Notes under the pieces: generated by a model
Database searches by the model: none
Told to the model about the DNA's origin: nothing
What the model saw: the letters and a program-made list of their open reading frames with translations, nothing else
Source: Nocardiopsis alborubida
Lineage (GTDB): Bacteria; Actinomycetota; Actinomycetes; Streptosporangiales; Streptosporangiaceae
Reading direction: 5' to 3'
NCBI RefSeq assembly: GCF_012396365.1
Contig: NZ_JAAXPG010000028.1
Coordinates: 1 to 64,000, forward strand
Length of the DNA stretch: 64,000 nt
Program-made: the position numbers and the translations under genes
Shown: in pieces, positions 17,319 to 25,840 of the stretch
Position numbering within the stretch: position 1 is the first letter of the stretch
How the letters are laid out: each line of letters starts with the position of its first letter

Positions 17319-19214
17319 TCAGTCCCGGCGTTCGTCGAGGTGGCGGGCGAGGAAGCGCTCGGCCGCGCGGTGGAGGTCGAGCTGGTTCTCCGGGTTGACG
17401 AACCCGTGTCCCTCGTCCTCCTTGAGCAGGTACTCCACGTCCACGCCGCGCTCGCGCAGAGCGGCGACGATGTTGTCGGACTCGGCCTTGACGACGCGGG
17501 CGTCGTTGGCCCCCTGCGCCACGAACAAGGGCGCGGTGATCCGGTCCACCCGGCTGATCGGCGAGCGGGCCAGCATGTCGGCCTCCTGTTCGGGGATGTC
17601 CGGGTCGCCGACGTAGCGGTACCAGTTGTTGGCCAGCGCGGGCCGCACGAAGACGGGTTGGTTGCGCATGAAGTTGGCCAGGTCGGAGATGCCGACGTAG
17701 TCGACGGCGGCGGCGAAGCGGTCGGGGGTGAACGCCGCACCCACGAGCGCGGCGTAGCCGCCGTAGGAACCTCCGAAGATCGCGACCCGGTCCGGGTCGG
17801 CGTAGCCCCGCTCCACCGCCCAGTCCACGGCGTCGATGAGGTCGTCGTGCATCTTTCCGGCGAACTCGCCGATCGCGGCCTTCATGTGGGCCTTGCCGAA
17901 CCCGTTGGAGCCGCGGAAGTTGACCTGGAGCACCGCGTAGCCCCGGTTGGCCAGCAGCTGCACGGTCGGATCGAAGCCCCAGGCGTCCCGCGCCCACGGG
18001 CCGCCGTGCACCAGCAGCACCATCGGCAGGTTCCTCGGCTCGACGCCCACCGGCAGGGTCAGGTAGGAGGGCAGCTCCAGCCCGTCGCGCGCGGTGATGG
18101 TGACCGGCCGCATCGGGGCCATGGCGTCGGGGTCCAGGTGCGGGTGGGGGCGGAACAGCAGCCGGGACTCCCCGGTGGAGTGGTCGTAGAACCAGGTCGC
18201 GCCCGGGGCGCGGTCGTGGGTGAAGCCCACGACCCATCGCTGCCCGCTGTCGTCACAGGAGACCGCGGCCAGGTCGCCCTCGGACAGCTTCTCCAGGTTG
18301 GCCAGCACCTCGGCGAAGTCCGGGTCCAGGGCGTGGACGACCTGGCGCTCACCCAGGTAGCGCACCCCCAGCAGCTCGCCCCGCCGGTCCCGGATCAGCG
18401 GTGAGGGAAAGGTGGGGAAGACCTGCGCGCGCGTATCGATGTCGAAGGTCGCGTGGCTGTCGACCTCGGTCTCCTCACCCGTGGACAGGTCCACGCGCAC
18501 CAGGCGGGTGCGGTCGGTGCCCCGGCTGGAGCCGATCCACATCCCGGTGCCGTCCGGTGTGACCTGCGCAGGGAAGACGCCCAGCGGGTAGTCGGCGCCC
18601 TCGTACACCAGGACGGTGCTCGTGGTGTCCGTCGCGGAGTCGTGGCGGGAGATCTCGAAGTCGTTGTCGGCGTTGAGCGCGGTGGCGATCAGTTCGCCCT
18701 CGCGGCCCTGTGTCCAGACCTTTGCGGCGCCGGGGCTCTCGGCCAGCACGGTGAGCTCGCCGGTGGCCACGTCGAGTTCGTGCAGGTCGAACGCGGCGGC
18801 GTCGCGGGCGTTGAGCGAGACGGCCAGCTTCCCCGGCCGACCCCGGGACGGTTCGAAGCTGACGACCCGGGCGCCGGGGAAGGGAGTCAGGTCCACCGCG
18901 GTGGGCTCGGCGGCGTCCAGGTCGACCCGGAACAGGTGCCAGTTCTCGTCGCCGCCGCTGTCCTGGAGGTAGAGCAGCCAGCGCGGATCGTCGGTCCACT
19001 GGTAGCTCTGCACGCTGCGGGCCTCGTCCGCGGTCACGCAGCGCGGTTCGCCGTCGAGGTCTCCGGAGGGGTGGAGGCCCTGGACCCAGACGTTGAGCCG
19101 GTCCCTCCACGGCGCCAGGTAGGCGATGCGGGTGCCGTCCGGCGAGATCGTCGCACCGGCGCGCTCCGGTGGGCTGAAGAAGTCCTCGACCGGGATCAGG
19201 TCGGGCAGTGCCAT
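17319..19214 (-). CDS. Prolyl oligopeptidase family S9 (acylaminoacyl-peptidase-like)
   Basis: A 631-residue two-domain serine peptidase. The N-terminal 350 residues resemble a WD40-like propeller (ISPDGTRIAYLAPWRD and similar blades). The C-terminal alpha/beta hydrolase domain has Ser483 in GGSYGG, Asp571 in GANDAR and His603 in EDEGHGF. No signal peptide is visible, so it probably acts on short cytoplasmic peptides. ATG 19214 has AGAGGAACGAC just upstream, which argues against an in-frame extension of 22 residues. It is convergent with the MerR gene. Confidence 0.92.
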   Translation of the reverse strand: MALPDLIPVEDFFSPPERAGATISPDGTRIAYLAPWRDRLNVWVQGLHPSGDLDGEPRCVTADEARSVQSYQWTDDPRWLLYLQDSGGDENWHLFRVDLDAAEPTAVDLTPFPGARVVSFEPSRGRPGKLAVSLNARDAAAFDLHELDVATGELTVLAESPGAAKVWTQGREGELIATALNADNDFEISRHDSATDTTSTVLVYEGADYPLGVFPAQVTPDGTGMWIGSSRGTDRTRLVRVDLSTGEETEVDSHATFDIDTRAQVFPTFPSPLIRDRRGELLGVRYLGERQVVHALDPDFAEVLANLEKLSEGDLAAVSCDDSGQRWVVGFTHDRAPGATWFYDHSTGESRLLFRPHPHLDPDAMAPMRPVTITARDGLELPSYLTLPVGVEPRNLPMVLLVHGGPWARDAWGFDPTVQLLANRGYAVLQVNFRGSNGFGKAHMKAAIGEFAGKMHDDLIDAVDWAVERGYADPDRVAIFGGSYGGYAALVGAAFTPDRFAAAVDYVGISDLANFMRNQPVFVRPALANNWYRYVGDPDIPEQEADMLARSPISRVDRITAPLFVAQGANDARVVKAESDNIVAALRERGVDVEYLLKEDEGHGFVNPENQLDLHRAAERFLARHLDERRD

Positions 19215-19434
19215 GTCGTTCCTCTCGTTCGTGCTCGGTGAGACAGGCGAGCTGCGAACCAGGAGAAACCATGCCGACACGGCACACTCAAGGATCCGCG
19301 CGTGTGACGGGAGACACCTTTCCGGGTCGGGGGGAGGACGCCCGGTGTTCGTCGGGGGACAAAGTCAGTGCCAGCCGACAGCCAGGGTGATGGCGGCGGT
19401 GACGAGCCCCTGCGCGGGGCGTGACCGTTCACCG

Positions 19435-19471
19435 CGTGCCCGGCCGTGGGACTTCTGGTCGGGCACGCGGA
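19435..19471. terminator. Hairpin downstream of the SUMF1-domain gene
   Basis: A 13-bp stem (19435-19447 against 19459-19471) with one weak pair and an 11-base loop, about 35 bases past the stop of the leftward SUMF1-domain gene. It resembles the hairpin at 16178-16213 in position and sequence. Together with the coding remnant this shows that gene end and terminator were copied as one block. Confidence 0.6.
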
Positions 19472-19505
19472 TCCCGGCCTGCACCGACCGGGCACGCCGC
19501 CCGGT

Positions 19506-20354
19506 TCACAGCGAGCGGGCGAGCCGGAACCCCAGGTCGTCTACGCGCAGGGTCGGGTGGCTCTTGCGGCGGCACGACGCCCGGCAGCCCCGGGGGTGGT
19601 CGTTCCACCCCCCGCCGCGGAACACGCGGTACGGGCCGTAGACCGCCGGGTCGTAGACGTCCCAGCACCACTCCCACACGTTGCCGATCGTGTCGTACAG
19701 CCCCCAGGCGTTGGGCGCCCGCGTCGCGACGTCACGCGCCCCGTCGCCGGAGTTGGCCCGGTGCCAACCGATGTCGTCGAGTTCTCCGTAGCGCACGCCG
19801 GAGCTCCCCGCCCGGCACGCGTACTCCCACTCCGCCTCGGACGGCAGGCGGTAGCCCCCGGCGTCCCAGTCGCAGGCCACGTCCAGCGCGTCGGGGTCGT
19901 CGCCACCGGAGTAGCAGGGTTGGAGCCCCTCCGCCCGCGAGAGCAGGTTGCAGAACCGGACGGCGTCCAGCCAGGAGACCTCGGTCACCGGTGTCCTCGG
20001 ACCGGCGGCGTCCTCGGTGTCCGCCTCGTGCGCGACACCCGGCCCGCCCACGGCACCGGCCGCACCTGCGACACCCGCTGTGCCCACGGCACCAGCCGCA
20101 CCAGCCGCACCTGCGACACCCGCGGACGCTCCATCGACCTCACGCGTCCCGCCAACCCCAGCGCTCCCGAGCACCCCTCCTACGACAGCGGCGTACAGAT
20201 CGCGGGTCACGGGACAGGGCGCCAGCCGGAAGGCGCCGACCCCGACCCTCCAGTCCGTCCTCGTTCCCTCGTCCCGCAAGGCGATCTCTCCGGCGGGGAT
20301 CTCGATCATGCGCTCCGCGAACGCGCGGTGGGGGGCGGCCCCAGGATTCGTCAC
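19506..20354 (-). CDS. SUMF1/formylglycine-generating-enzyme-like domain protein
   Basis: A 282-residue protein. It opens with MIEIPAGEIALRD after a short lead and then has PVTRDLYAAV, PVTEVSWLDAVRFCNLLS, GGYRLPSEAEWEYACRAG, GNVWEWCWD and RVFRGGGW, the ordered signatures of the SUMF1/FGE/EgtB-accessory fold. True FGEs need a Cys pair inside the RGGSW-x-C-x4-C segment; here the first Cys is missing (GGGWNDHPRGC), so sulfatase activation is unlikely. An Ala/Gly/Val-rich insertion of about 50 residues interrupts the fold after residue 75. GTG 20354 has AGGAAGG five bases upstream; ATG 20309 is the alternative. Confidence 0.8.
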   Translation of the reverse strand: MTNPGAAPHRAFAERMIEIPAGEIALRDEGTRTDWRVGVGAFRLAPCPVTRDLYAAVVGGVLGSAGVGGTREVDGASAGVAGAAGAAGAVGTAGVAGAAGAVGGPGVAHEADTEDAAGPRTPVTEVSWLDAVRFCNLLSRAEGLQPCYSGGDDPDALDVACDWDAGGYRLPSEAEWEYACRAGSSGVRYGELDDIGWHRANSGDGARDVATRAPNAWGLYDTIGNVWEWCWDVYDPAVYGPYRVFRGGGWNDHPRGCRASCRRKSHPTLRVDDLGFRLARSL

Positions 20355-20615
20355 GGGGTCCTTCCTACACCACCGGTACGCGTCGGCGGCCAGCAGGTGC
20401 GCAAGGGGCCGGCGGGTACGCAAGGGGCGACGGACAGGCCCGACCGACCCTTCCCCGGTCAGGCCCTCCGGGCCGGCGCTCGTTCCCGCTCCGACACCGA
20501 ACCGGTCCGCGACCGCGCCCCGGTCCTTCGCCGGGACCCGTCCTCCGGACCGCTTCCGGCCCTGCCGCTCCTGTCCCGGCCCCGGGCCCAGCTCCAACCC
20601 GGGGCCCGAACCCTC

Positions 20616-21134
20616 CTACGCCGCCACCCTGCGCGGGCTCCACCGCGGCGCGAGGTCGAACTCCGCCCAGATCACGCGGCCCCGGCCCCCGCCCGGCGCA
20701 CCGACCCGACGGGTTCCCCAGCGCGCGGAGAAGTGGCCGATGAGCAGCAGCCCCTGACCCAGCGCGAGCTCCCGCCAGTCCTGGCCGGTCTTCGCCGGGT
20801 CCGGCACGCACGCCAGGGCGCCCGGGACCCACCGGTCCGCCACCGACAGCCGCAGGACGCGGCGGCCGCCGGGGTCGTGGCGCAGGACGAGCGTGCGCAC
20901 CACCTCCGCCCCGCTTCCGCAGGGCTGGGCCCGGTCCATGGTGTTGGCCAGCATCTCGCTGGCGCACAGCACCACGGCCGCGACCAGTTCCTCGTCGGTG
21001 CCCGAGATCCGCGACAGGTCGGCGCGCAGGTCGGCCCGGGCTCTGCGGATGGCGGCCAGGCTCGCGGGGTAGCTGCGGCGCTTCCAGCGCCTGTCCAGGT
21101 CGATCGGTCGACGCGGACGTGGCAGGACGGTCAT
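20616..21134 (-). CDS. RsbW-like ATP-binding protein (GHKL fold)
   Basis: A 172-residue GHKL ATPase. The N-box is EMLANTMDRA, equivalent to the usual E-L-x-x-N-A-x-x-H-A. A D-R-W-V-P-G strand stands in for the G1 box and GQGLLLIGHF resembles the G2 region. Actinomycetes encode dozens of these anti-sigma/serine-kinase-like proteins, and their partners are rarely adjacent. The His of the N-box is replaced by Arg-Ala, so activity may be reduced. ATG 21134 has GAGGAGAAG at good distance. It lies downstream of a methyltransferase transcribed in the same direction. Confidence 0.8.
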   Translation of the reverse strand: MTVLPRPRRPIDLDRRWKRRSYPASLAAIRRARADLRADLSRISGTDEELVAAVVLCASEMLANTMDRAQPCGSGAEVVRTLVLRHDPGGRRVLRLSVADRWVPGALACVPDPAKTGQDWRELALGQGLLLIGHFSARWGTRRVGAPGGGRGRVIWAEFDLAPRWSPRRVAA

Positions 21135-21302
21135 CTGTCTTCTCCTCGGTTCGTGCGACGGCCGCACGGGCGGTTCCCACCGGAACGGCCTCCGCGGTTC
21201 GTCGGGTCCTCGTGTTCTCTCGTGTCCGCGTGCCTTCGTGTCCTCGTGGGGCGAAGACCCCGGAGACCGTGGTCCCGGCCGCCCGGCGCTCCGCCCGCCC
21301 CG

Positions 21303-22448
21303 TCACCTCGTGGCGGCGAAGATCGTGGCCTCGTCGTCCAGCCACACCAGCTGGTGTTCGGCCGACACCGTCAGCCCGAACCGGGTGTGCGCGGGACGCC
21401 CCGCCTCCACCCACAGCAGGTGGGCCGCCTCCAACTCGTCGAACAGCCTCCGGGGGCCGTGCTGGCGCACCTCGTAGCCCCGGTCCCGGTGCCCGGGGTC
21501 GATGTGCCAGGAGGCCCACGACCAGGTCGAGGAGTCCAGCAGGTACACCGTGAACCGCGGGTCCTCGGGTCCGCCCCCGAGCCGGACGATCCGGTGCACG
21601 TCGGGCATCTGCAACCCCACCGCGAAGGCCCCGTCGGAGTCGCCGACCACCTCTCCCGGGTGCAGCCGGGAGCACGTCGTGGTGTGCTCGTCGTCGTCCG
21701 GACGGACGTAGGTCTCCAGCAGGTGGCGCGGGGTCCGGTCCGCGCGCGCCCACATGCGGTCGGTGTGCCCGGTGAACCTCCCGTGCGCGGTCCCGTGCGG
21801 GCCGACCACGAGGTCGGCCGTCACCCCGTGGTGGAAGGCGGTGCCCCACGGTGTCAGGACGCGTCCGCCGGGCTGGCACTGCGCCACCCAGGCGTAGGGG
21901 ACCCGCTGCACCGTCACCGCGCTGACCACCCGGTCGTAGGGCGCGCGTCCCGCCCAGCCGCGCATGCCGTCGCCGCTGACCACCAGCGGCGTGAGCCCCG
22001 CGCTCATCAGCCGCACCCGCGCCTGTTCGGCCAGTTCGAAGTCGATCTCCACGGAGGTGACGGCGTCGTCGCCCAGGAACCGCGCGAGCAGGGCGGCGGT
22101 GTACCCGCTGCCGGTGCCCACCTCCAGCACCCGCATCCCCGGCACGACCTGCAACCGCTGCAGGGTCTCGGCCACCGAGGACGGCGCCGGGGACGAGGAC
22201 GTGGGCTCTCCGGGGCCGTAGCGGGCTCCGTCGTCGACCTGGGTGACGACGGGGACGTCGGCGTAGGCGGCCTCCAGCCACCGCAGTTCGCCGCGGTAGC
22301 GGTCGACGGGCACGCCCGTGTCGGGGTCGGCGATCTCGTCGGGCAGGAACAGGTGCCGCGGAACCGCAGCGAAGGCACCGCGCCACTCCGCGGCCAGGCC
22401 GCCCTCCTCGACGAGGCGTTCGACCATCCTCTCGTGCGGGGGGATCAT
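21303..22448 (-). CDS. PCMT-like O-methyltransferase of peptide-maturation type (copy 1)
   Basis: A 381-residue SAM methyltransferase. It has the protein-L-isoaspartate methyltransferase architecture (VPRHLFLPDE; VTQVDDG; SVAETLQRLQVVPGMRVLEVGTGSGYTAALLARFLG; VQRVPYAWVAQCQPGGRVLTPWG). An extra C-terminal domain of about 150 residues ends in HGPRRLFDELEAAHLLW and FGLTVSAEHQLVWLD. That long form is known from RiPP clusters (ATP-grasp or FxLD systems), where it methylates Asp/Glu of a precursor peptide. ATG 22448 aligns exactly with the start of the paralogue at 46410, so a 13-residue longer reading is rejected. No ATP-grasp or lanthionine synthetase is nearby. Confidence 0.8.
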   Translation of the reverse strand: MIPPHERMVERLVEEGGLAAEWRGAFAAVPRHLFLPDEIADPDTGVPVDRYRGELRWLEAAYADVPVVTQVDDGARYGPGEPTSSSPAPSSVAETLQRLQVVPGMRVLEVGTGSGYTAALLARFLGDDAVTSVEIDFELAEQARVRLMSAGLTPLVVSGDGMRGWAGRAPYDRVVSAVTVQRVPYAWVAQCQPGGRVLTPWGTAFHHGVTADLVVGPHGTAHGRFTGHTDRMWARADRTPRHLLETYVRPDDDEHTTTCSRLHPGEVVGDSDGAFAVGLQMPDVHRIVRLGGGPEDPRFTVYLLDSSTWSWASWHIDPGHRDRGYEVRQHGPRRLFDELEAAHLLWVEAGRPAHTRFGLTVSAEHQLVWLDDEATIFAATR

Positions 22449-22773
22449 CTGCCGCACCTCACGCATCTCCCGCACCGCCTGACGCACCCGGGGCGCCCGG
22501 TCCGGCCGGGTTTTCCACGTCGCCGGACGCGCGCATCACTCGTGTGAACAGCACCGACACCGGCTCCGGACTCGTGGCCCGCGCCGCCGCCGTGCCCTGC
22601 CTGTGGGGTGGAGGTCACCGCTCTTCTCCTCGGGGGGTGTCCCCGGCATGGACGAACCAGGGTCTTGCGTCCATTACGGGGACGGGGGTTTCCGGGTAAG
22701 GATTACTACGGAAGATGTAACGCCGTTCGTCCGCGTGGGCGGAATTCCGTGCCGATATACACCGGCGGTATAG
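22449..22773. other. Divergent intergenic region with operator-like repeat
   Basis: This stretch lies between the leftward methyltransferase and the rightward HTH-TPR gene. On the left strand short frames abut the methyltransferase start, including one of about 57 codons from GTG near 22616 whose TGA overlaps the ATG at 22448; its codon usage is not persuasive. Next to the HTH gene, TATAC-N7-GTATA occupies 22756-22772 and ends two bases before the ATG. The lack of a ribosome site there suggests a leaderless transcript or a start that is repressed directly. Confidence 0.4.
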
Positions 22774-24267
22774 ATGACGAAATCCCTGGTCGGTCCACGT
22801 CTTTCCCCGTCACGGGCTTTCTGGGCCCGTGCCGACGTCCTGCGCTCGCTGGCCGAGCACGACGCCGGGGCCCTGTTCGGGCTCGTCCGCCAGCACACCG
22901 GCGCCAGCCAGCAGACGATCGGCTCCGCCGTCGACATGGCCCAGCCACACGTGAGTGCGATCATGGCGGGAAGACGCCTGGTCACCGCGCTGAGCACGTG
23001 GCAGCGCATCGCCGACGGCTTGGCCATGCCGTCCGAGGCCCGCCGGACCCTGGGCCTGGCGGATTCGGCCGACGAGTATTCGAAGGGCGTTTCCTGGACA
23101 GAATCCTCGGTGCACGAAGGCGATTTATGGTCCGCGTCCAGAACGGCGCAGGACATCGTCGACATCACGCTGAAGGACCTGATGAAACGCAGAGACGCAT
23201 TCGCGGTCGGCGGCGCGCTCCTGATGGGCGCCGCGCTGACGGAGACGCTGGAACACTGGCTGCTGCCCGGCCCGGCCGCCCCCGGCCTGGTCCGCGGCAC
23301 CATCGGAGAGGCCGAGCTGGGGCGGATCGAGGCCGCCACCGTGGCACTGCGGCACTGGAACGACAGGTGGCGCCTGGGCGTGCGCCGCAAGGCCGTCGTC
23401 GGGCAGCTCTCGGAGGTGTCCGAACTCGTGGAGACCCCCCAGCCCGCCTCCGTGCAGGGGCGGCTGTTCGCGGTGATGGCCGAGCTGTCCAAGACCGTGG
23501 CCTCGATGTCCTTCGACGCCGGGGACCACCCCACCGCGCAGAGGTACTACACCCTCTCCCTGCGCGCGCTCCACCAGGCCGGGCCCGAGCACCGCCCCTA
23601 CGGTGTCGGGGTCCTGGCCGACATGGCCCGGCAGATGCTCGACCTGCACCGGCCCGAGGACGCCCTGGACATCTCCCGCCTCGCGCTCGACAGCGCGGAC
23701 TCCACCGGCGCGCCCGCGCTCGTCCGGGCGATGCTGCGCACGCGCGAGGGCTGGTCCTACGCCCGGATGGGACGGTCGGAGGCCTACCGCCGCACCGTCA
23801 TCCAGGCCGAGGACCTCCTCGCGGGCGCGAACGGGGAGGACGTGCCCGACTGGGTGGGCGGCTTCGACCACGCCGAACTGGCCGGGGTGGTCGGCGCGCG
23901 CTACCGCGACCTCGCCGTGCTCCAGGAGGACCCGGGCGCCCGGCGCAGGCACGCCGAGTCCTCCGCCGCCTACATCACCAAGGCGCTCCAGCTGCGCGCC
24001 CCCTCGGGCAAGCGCGGCCGCGCCTTCGACCTCATCGGGCTGGGCCGCACCTACCTGCTGCTCGACGAGCCCGCCGAGGCCGCGCGGGTGGTCCGCCAGG
24101 CCGCGGCCCTCGAACCCGCCCTGGGTTCGGGCAGGGTCCGCAGGCGCCTGCGCGACTGGTACACCGAGTCCGCCACGCACCACCGCAACCCGCACGTGGC
24201 CGAGGTCCGCGACGAGTTATCACATACGCTGCTGCACCATCAGCGAAATGTGAAAGGGATGACGTGA
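22774..24267 (+). CDS. HTH-TPR regulator, NsdA-like
   Basis: A 497-residue protein. An XRE-type helix-turn-helix lies near residues 45-75 (ASQQTIGSAVDMAQPHVSAIMAGRR). A linker with a hydrophobic patch (AVGGALLMGAAL) leads into about 300 residues of TPR-like helical repeats. The layout matches the Streptomyces NsdA family, whose founding member represses sporulation and antibiotic production. ATG 22774 has no Shine-Dalgarno and lies against a TATAC/GTATA inverted repeat, suggesting leaderless, autoregulated expression. Its TGA overlaps the GTG of a SLOG-like gene, so the two are co-translated. Confidence 0.82.
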   Translation: MTKSLVGPRLSPSRAFWARADVLRSLAEHDAGALFGLVRQHTGASQQTIGSAVDMAQPHVSAIMAGRRLVTALSTWQRIADGLAMPSEARRTLGLADSADEYSKGVSWTESSVHEGDLWSASRTAQDIVDITLKDLMKRRDAFAVGGALLMGAALTETLEHWLLPGPAAPGLVRGTIGEAELGRIEAATVALRHWNDRWRLGVRRKAVVGQLSEVSELVETPQPASVQGRLFAVMAELSKTVASMSFDAGDHPTAQRYYTLSLRALHQAGPEHRPYGVGVLADMARQMLDLHRPEDALDISRLALDSADSTGAPALVRAMLRTREGWSYARMGRSEAYRRTVIQAEDLLAGANGEDVPDWVGGFDHAELAGVVGARYRDLAVLQEDPGARRRHAESSAAYITKALQLRAPSGKRGRAFDLIGLGRTYLLLDEPAEAARVVRQAAALEPALGSGRVRRRLRDWYTESATHHRNPHVAEVRDELSHTLLHHQRNVKGMT

Positions 24268-24746
24268 CTCGAATCGGAATCACTGGTCATTCGAATCTTT
24301 CCGGTGACAGCGTGACGTTGGTGCGCAAAGCTCTGGTGGCGGCACTCGGCCCCCACGCCGACGGCGGGCTCGTCGGCGTCTCCTGCCTGGCGCGCGGCGC
24401 AGACCAGCTCTTCGCCGAGGCCGTGCTGGAGGTCGGGGGCAGACTGGAGGTCGTGCTGCCCTCGGCCGACTACCGCGAGGCCAAGGTCAAGCCCGCCAAC
24501 CTGGACCGTTTCGACGACCTGCTCGTGAGCTCCTCGCTGGTGCGCTACATGCCGCACCGGCGGGCGGACCGCGCCGCCTACGAGGACGCCAACGAGGCCG
24601 TCCTGGACTGGGTGGAGCTGCTGTTCGCGGTCTGGGACGGCCAGCCCGCCGACGGCAGGGGCGGGACCGGGGACGCGGTCGAGGCGGCGCGGGGGAGGGG
24701 CGTGCCGGTGGAGGTCATCTGGCCGGAGGGAGCCCGACGGGACTGA
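24264..24746 (+). CDS. SLOG-superfamily-like nucleotide-sensor protein
   Basis: A 160-residue Rossmann-like protein beginning VTRIGITGHSNLSGDS. The GITGHSNL loop, the GVSCLARGADQLFAEAVLE segment and the VLPSADYRE strand resemble SLOG/DprA-like folds, which bind nucleotides or NAD derivatives. It starts at GTG 24264 inside the stop of the HTH-TPR regulator. SLOG proteins have been proposed as sensors of small nucleotide signals in bacterial conflict or stress pathways. The fused expression suggests it supplies or senses the ligand for the regulator, which is inference. It ends 36 bp before a terminator. Confidence 0.65.
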   Translation: MTRIGITGHSNLSGDSVTLVRKALVAALGPHADGGLVGVSCLARGADQLFAEAVLEVGGRLEVVLPSADYREAKVKPANLDRFDDLLVSSSLVRYMPHRRADRAAYEDANEAVLDWVELLFAVWDGQPADGRGGTGDAVEAARGRGVPVEVIWPEGARRD

Positions 24747-24781
24747 ACACGGGGCCCGGCGCCCTGCCCCGCGCGGGGCGG

Positions 24782-24824
24782 GGAACCGGGCCGGAGCGGA
24801 CGGGTCGGGCCCCGGCCCGGTTCC
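24782..24824. terminator. Bidirectional hairpin between convergent genes
   Basis: A perfect 13-bp inverted repeat (GGAACCGGGCCGG at 24782-24794, its complement at 24812-24824) with a 17-base loop. It is centred between the rightward SLOG-like gene and the leftward hydrolase, the expected place for a shared terminator. There is no U-tract, as is common in high-GC actinomycetes. Confidence 0.7.
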
Positions 24825-24912
24825 GCGCGGCCGGAACCCTGACCGGTGTCGGAAGGGAGCGTGGCCGGGACCGCGGGCGGTCCCGGCCACTTCCGGCCCT
24901 GGCCACTTCCGG

Positions 24913-25806
24913 TCAGCGCTGCTTCGGTGCGCCGTCCAGTGCGCCGTGCAGGGCTTCGGCGAAGGCGCGGGGATGGGTCCCGAAGCCCACGTGGTCACCC
25001 GGGAAGGCGACCGGTTCCGTGCCCAGGCGCCGGACCAGCGCGAGCCCGATGTCGTGGATGGGCTGCCCGGCGGAGGCGTCGCCCAGGCCCACCGTCACCG
25101 GAACACTCCCTTCCCGCAGCGCCTCCACGTCGGGCTGGTACAGCGACAGCGGCATCAGCCCGTGGGCCAGGAAGTACGCGAAGTTGCCGCTGACCCGCTC
25201 GAAGGTCTCGGGGTCCTCGTGCATGGGCCCCTCCGCCGCCGCGCCCTCGGGTTCGCGCCCGCCGTCCTCCTGCGTTCCCCCGGCCTCCTCGCCCAGGCCG
25301 TTCATCGCCATGAACTTGCCGATCGCCGCCTCCACGCCCTCGCGCTGGTAGGTGTCGTAGACGTCCTGGTCGCGGGCGAGCACCTCGGAGGGGTCGTCGA
25401 GCAGCATGAGGCAGGGCGGCTCGTGCGCGAGCAGCGCGCGCACCGACCCGGGGTGGCGCACGGCCAGGTCGAGCCCGATCTGGGCGCCCCCGCTGTTGCC
25501 GAACACGTAGGCCGGGCCTGCGTCCAGCTCGGCGATCAGCCTGGCGGCGTCGTCGCTGTGCACCTCCACCCGCTGGTCCTCGGGCTCTCCGTCCAGCGTG
25601 CTGCGCGAGTTGCCGCGGGGGTCGTAGGCCACGGTCGTGTAGCGGTCGGACAGGCGCTCGGCCAGGGCGGTGTAGACGCCCGCGTCCTGCGGGCCGCCGG
25701 GGATCATCAGCAGCACGGGGCCCGAACCGCGGACCTCGTAGTGGATCCTGGCGCCCGGAACCTTCAGCGTGTGCGCTCCCGGTGAGTGGTGCGGGTGGTG
25801 CGACAT
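24913..25806 (-). CDS. Alpha/beta hydrolase
   Basis: A 297-residue hydrolase. The oxyanion region is MIPGGPQDAGVY, the GNSRSTLDGEPEDQR segment is typical of the epoxide-hydrolase/peroxidase branch, and the nucleophile elbow is VFGNSGGAQIG. The late GDHVGFG motif holds the catalytic His. An acidic, Gly/Ala/Glu-rich cap insertion follows KFMAMNGLG. ATG 25806 begins MSHHPHH. It is the second gene of a leftward unit with a VOC protein 34 bp upstream, under a region bearing two TetR-type operators. The substrate is unknown. Confidence 0.85.
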   Translation of the reverse strand: MSHHPHHSPGAHTLKVPGARIHYEVRGSGPVLLMIPGGPQDAGVYTALAERLSDRYTTVAYDPRGNSRSTLDGEPEDQRVEVHSDDAARLIAELDAGPAYVFGNSGGAQIGLDLAVRHPGSVRALLAHEPPCLMLLDDPSEVLARDQDVYDTYQREGVEAAIGKFMAMNGLGEEAGGTQEDGGREPEGAAAEGPMHEDPETFERVSGNFAYFLAHGLMPLSLYQPDVEALREGSVPVTVGLGDASAGQPIHDIGLALVRRLGTEPVAFPGDHVGFGTHPRAFAEALHGALDGAPKQR

Positions 25807-25840
25807 GTCTGTGTCTCCCTGCCTTTTCCGTGTCCGGTGG

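Noticed and set aside
19506..20597. A longer SUMF1-protein reading starting at 20597
   Set aside because: The extra 81 residues are Arg/Gly-rich, precede the strong AGGAAGG ribosome site at 20354 and lie outside the fold.
22449..22487. A 13-residue longer N-terminus for methyltransferase copy 1
   Set aside because: The paralogue begins exactly at the position of ATG 22448 and no ribosome site supports the longer form.
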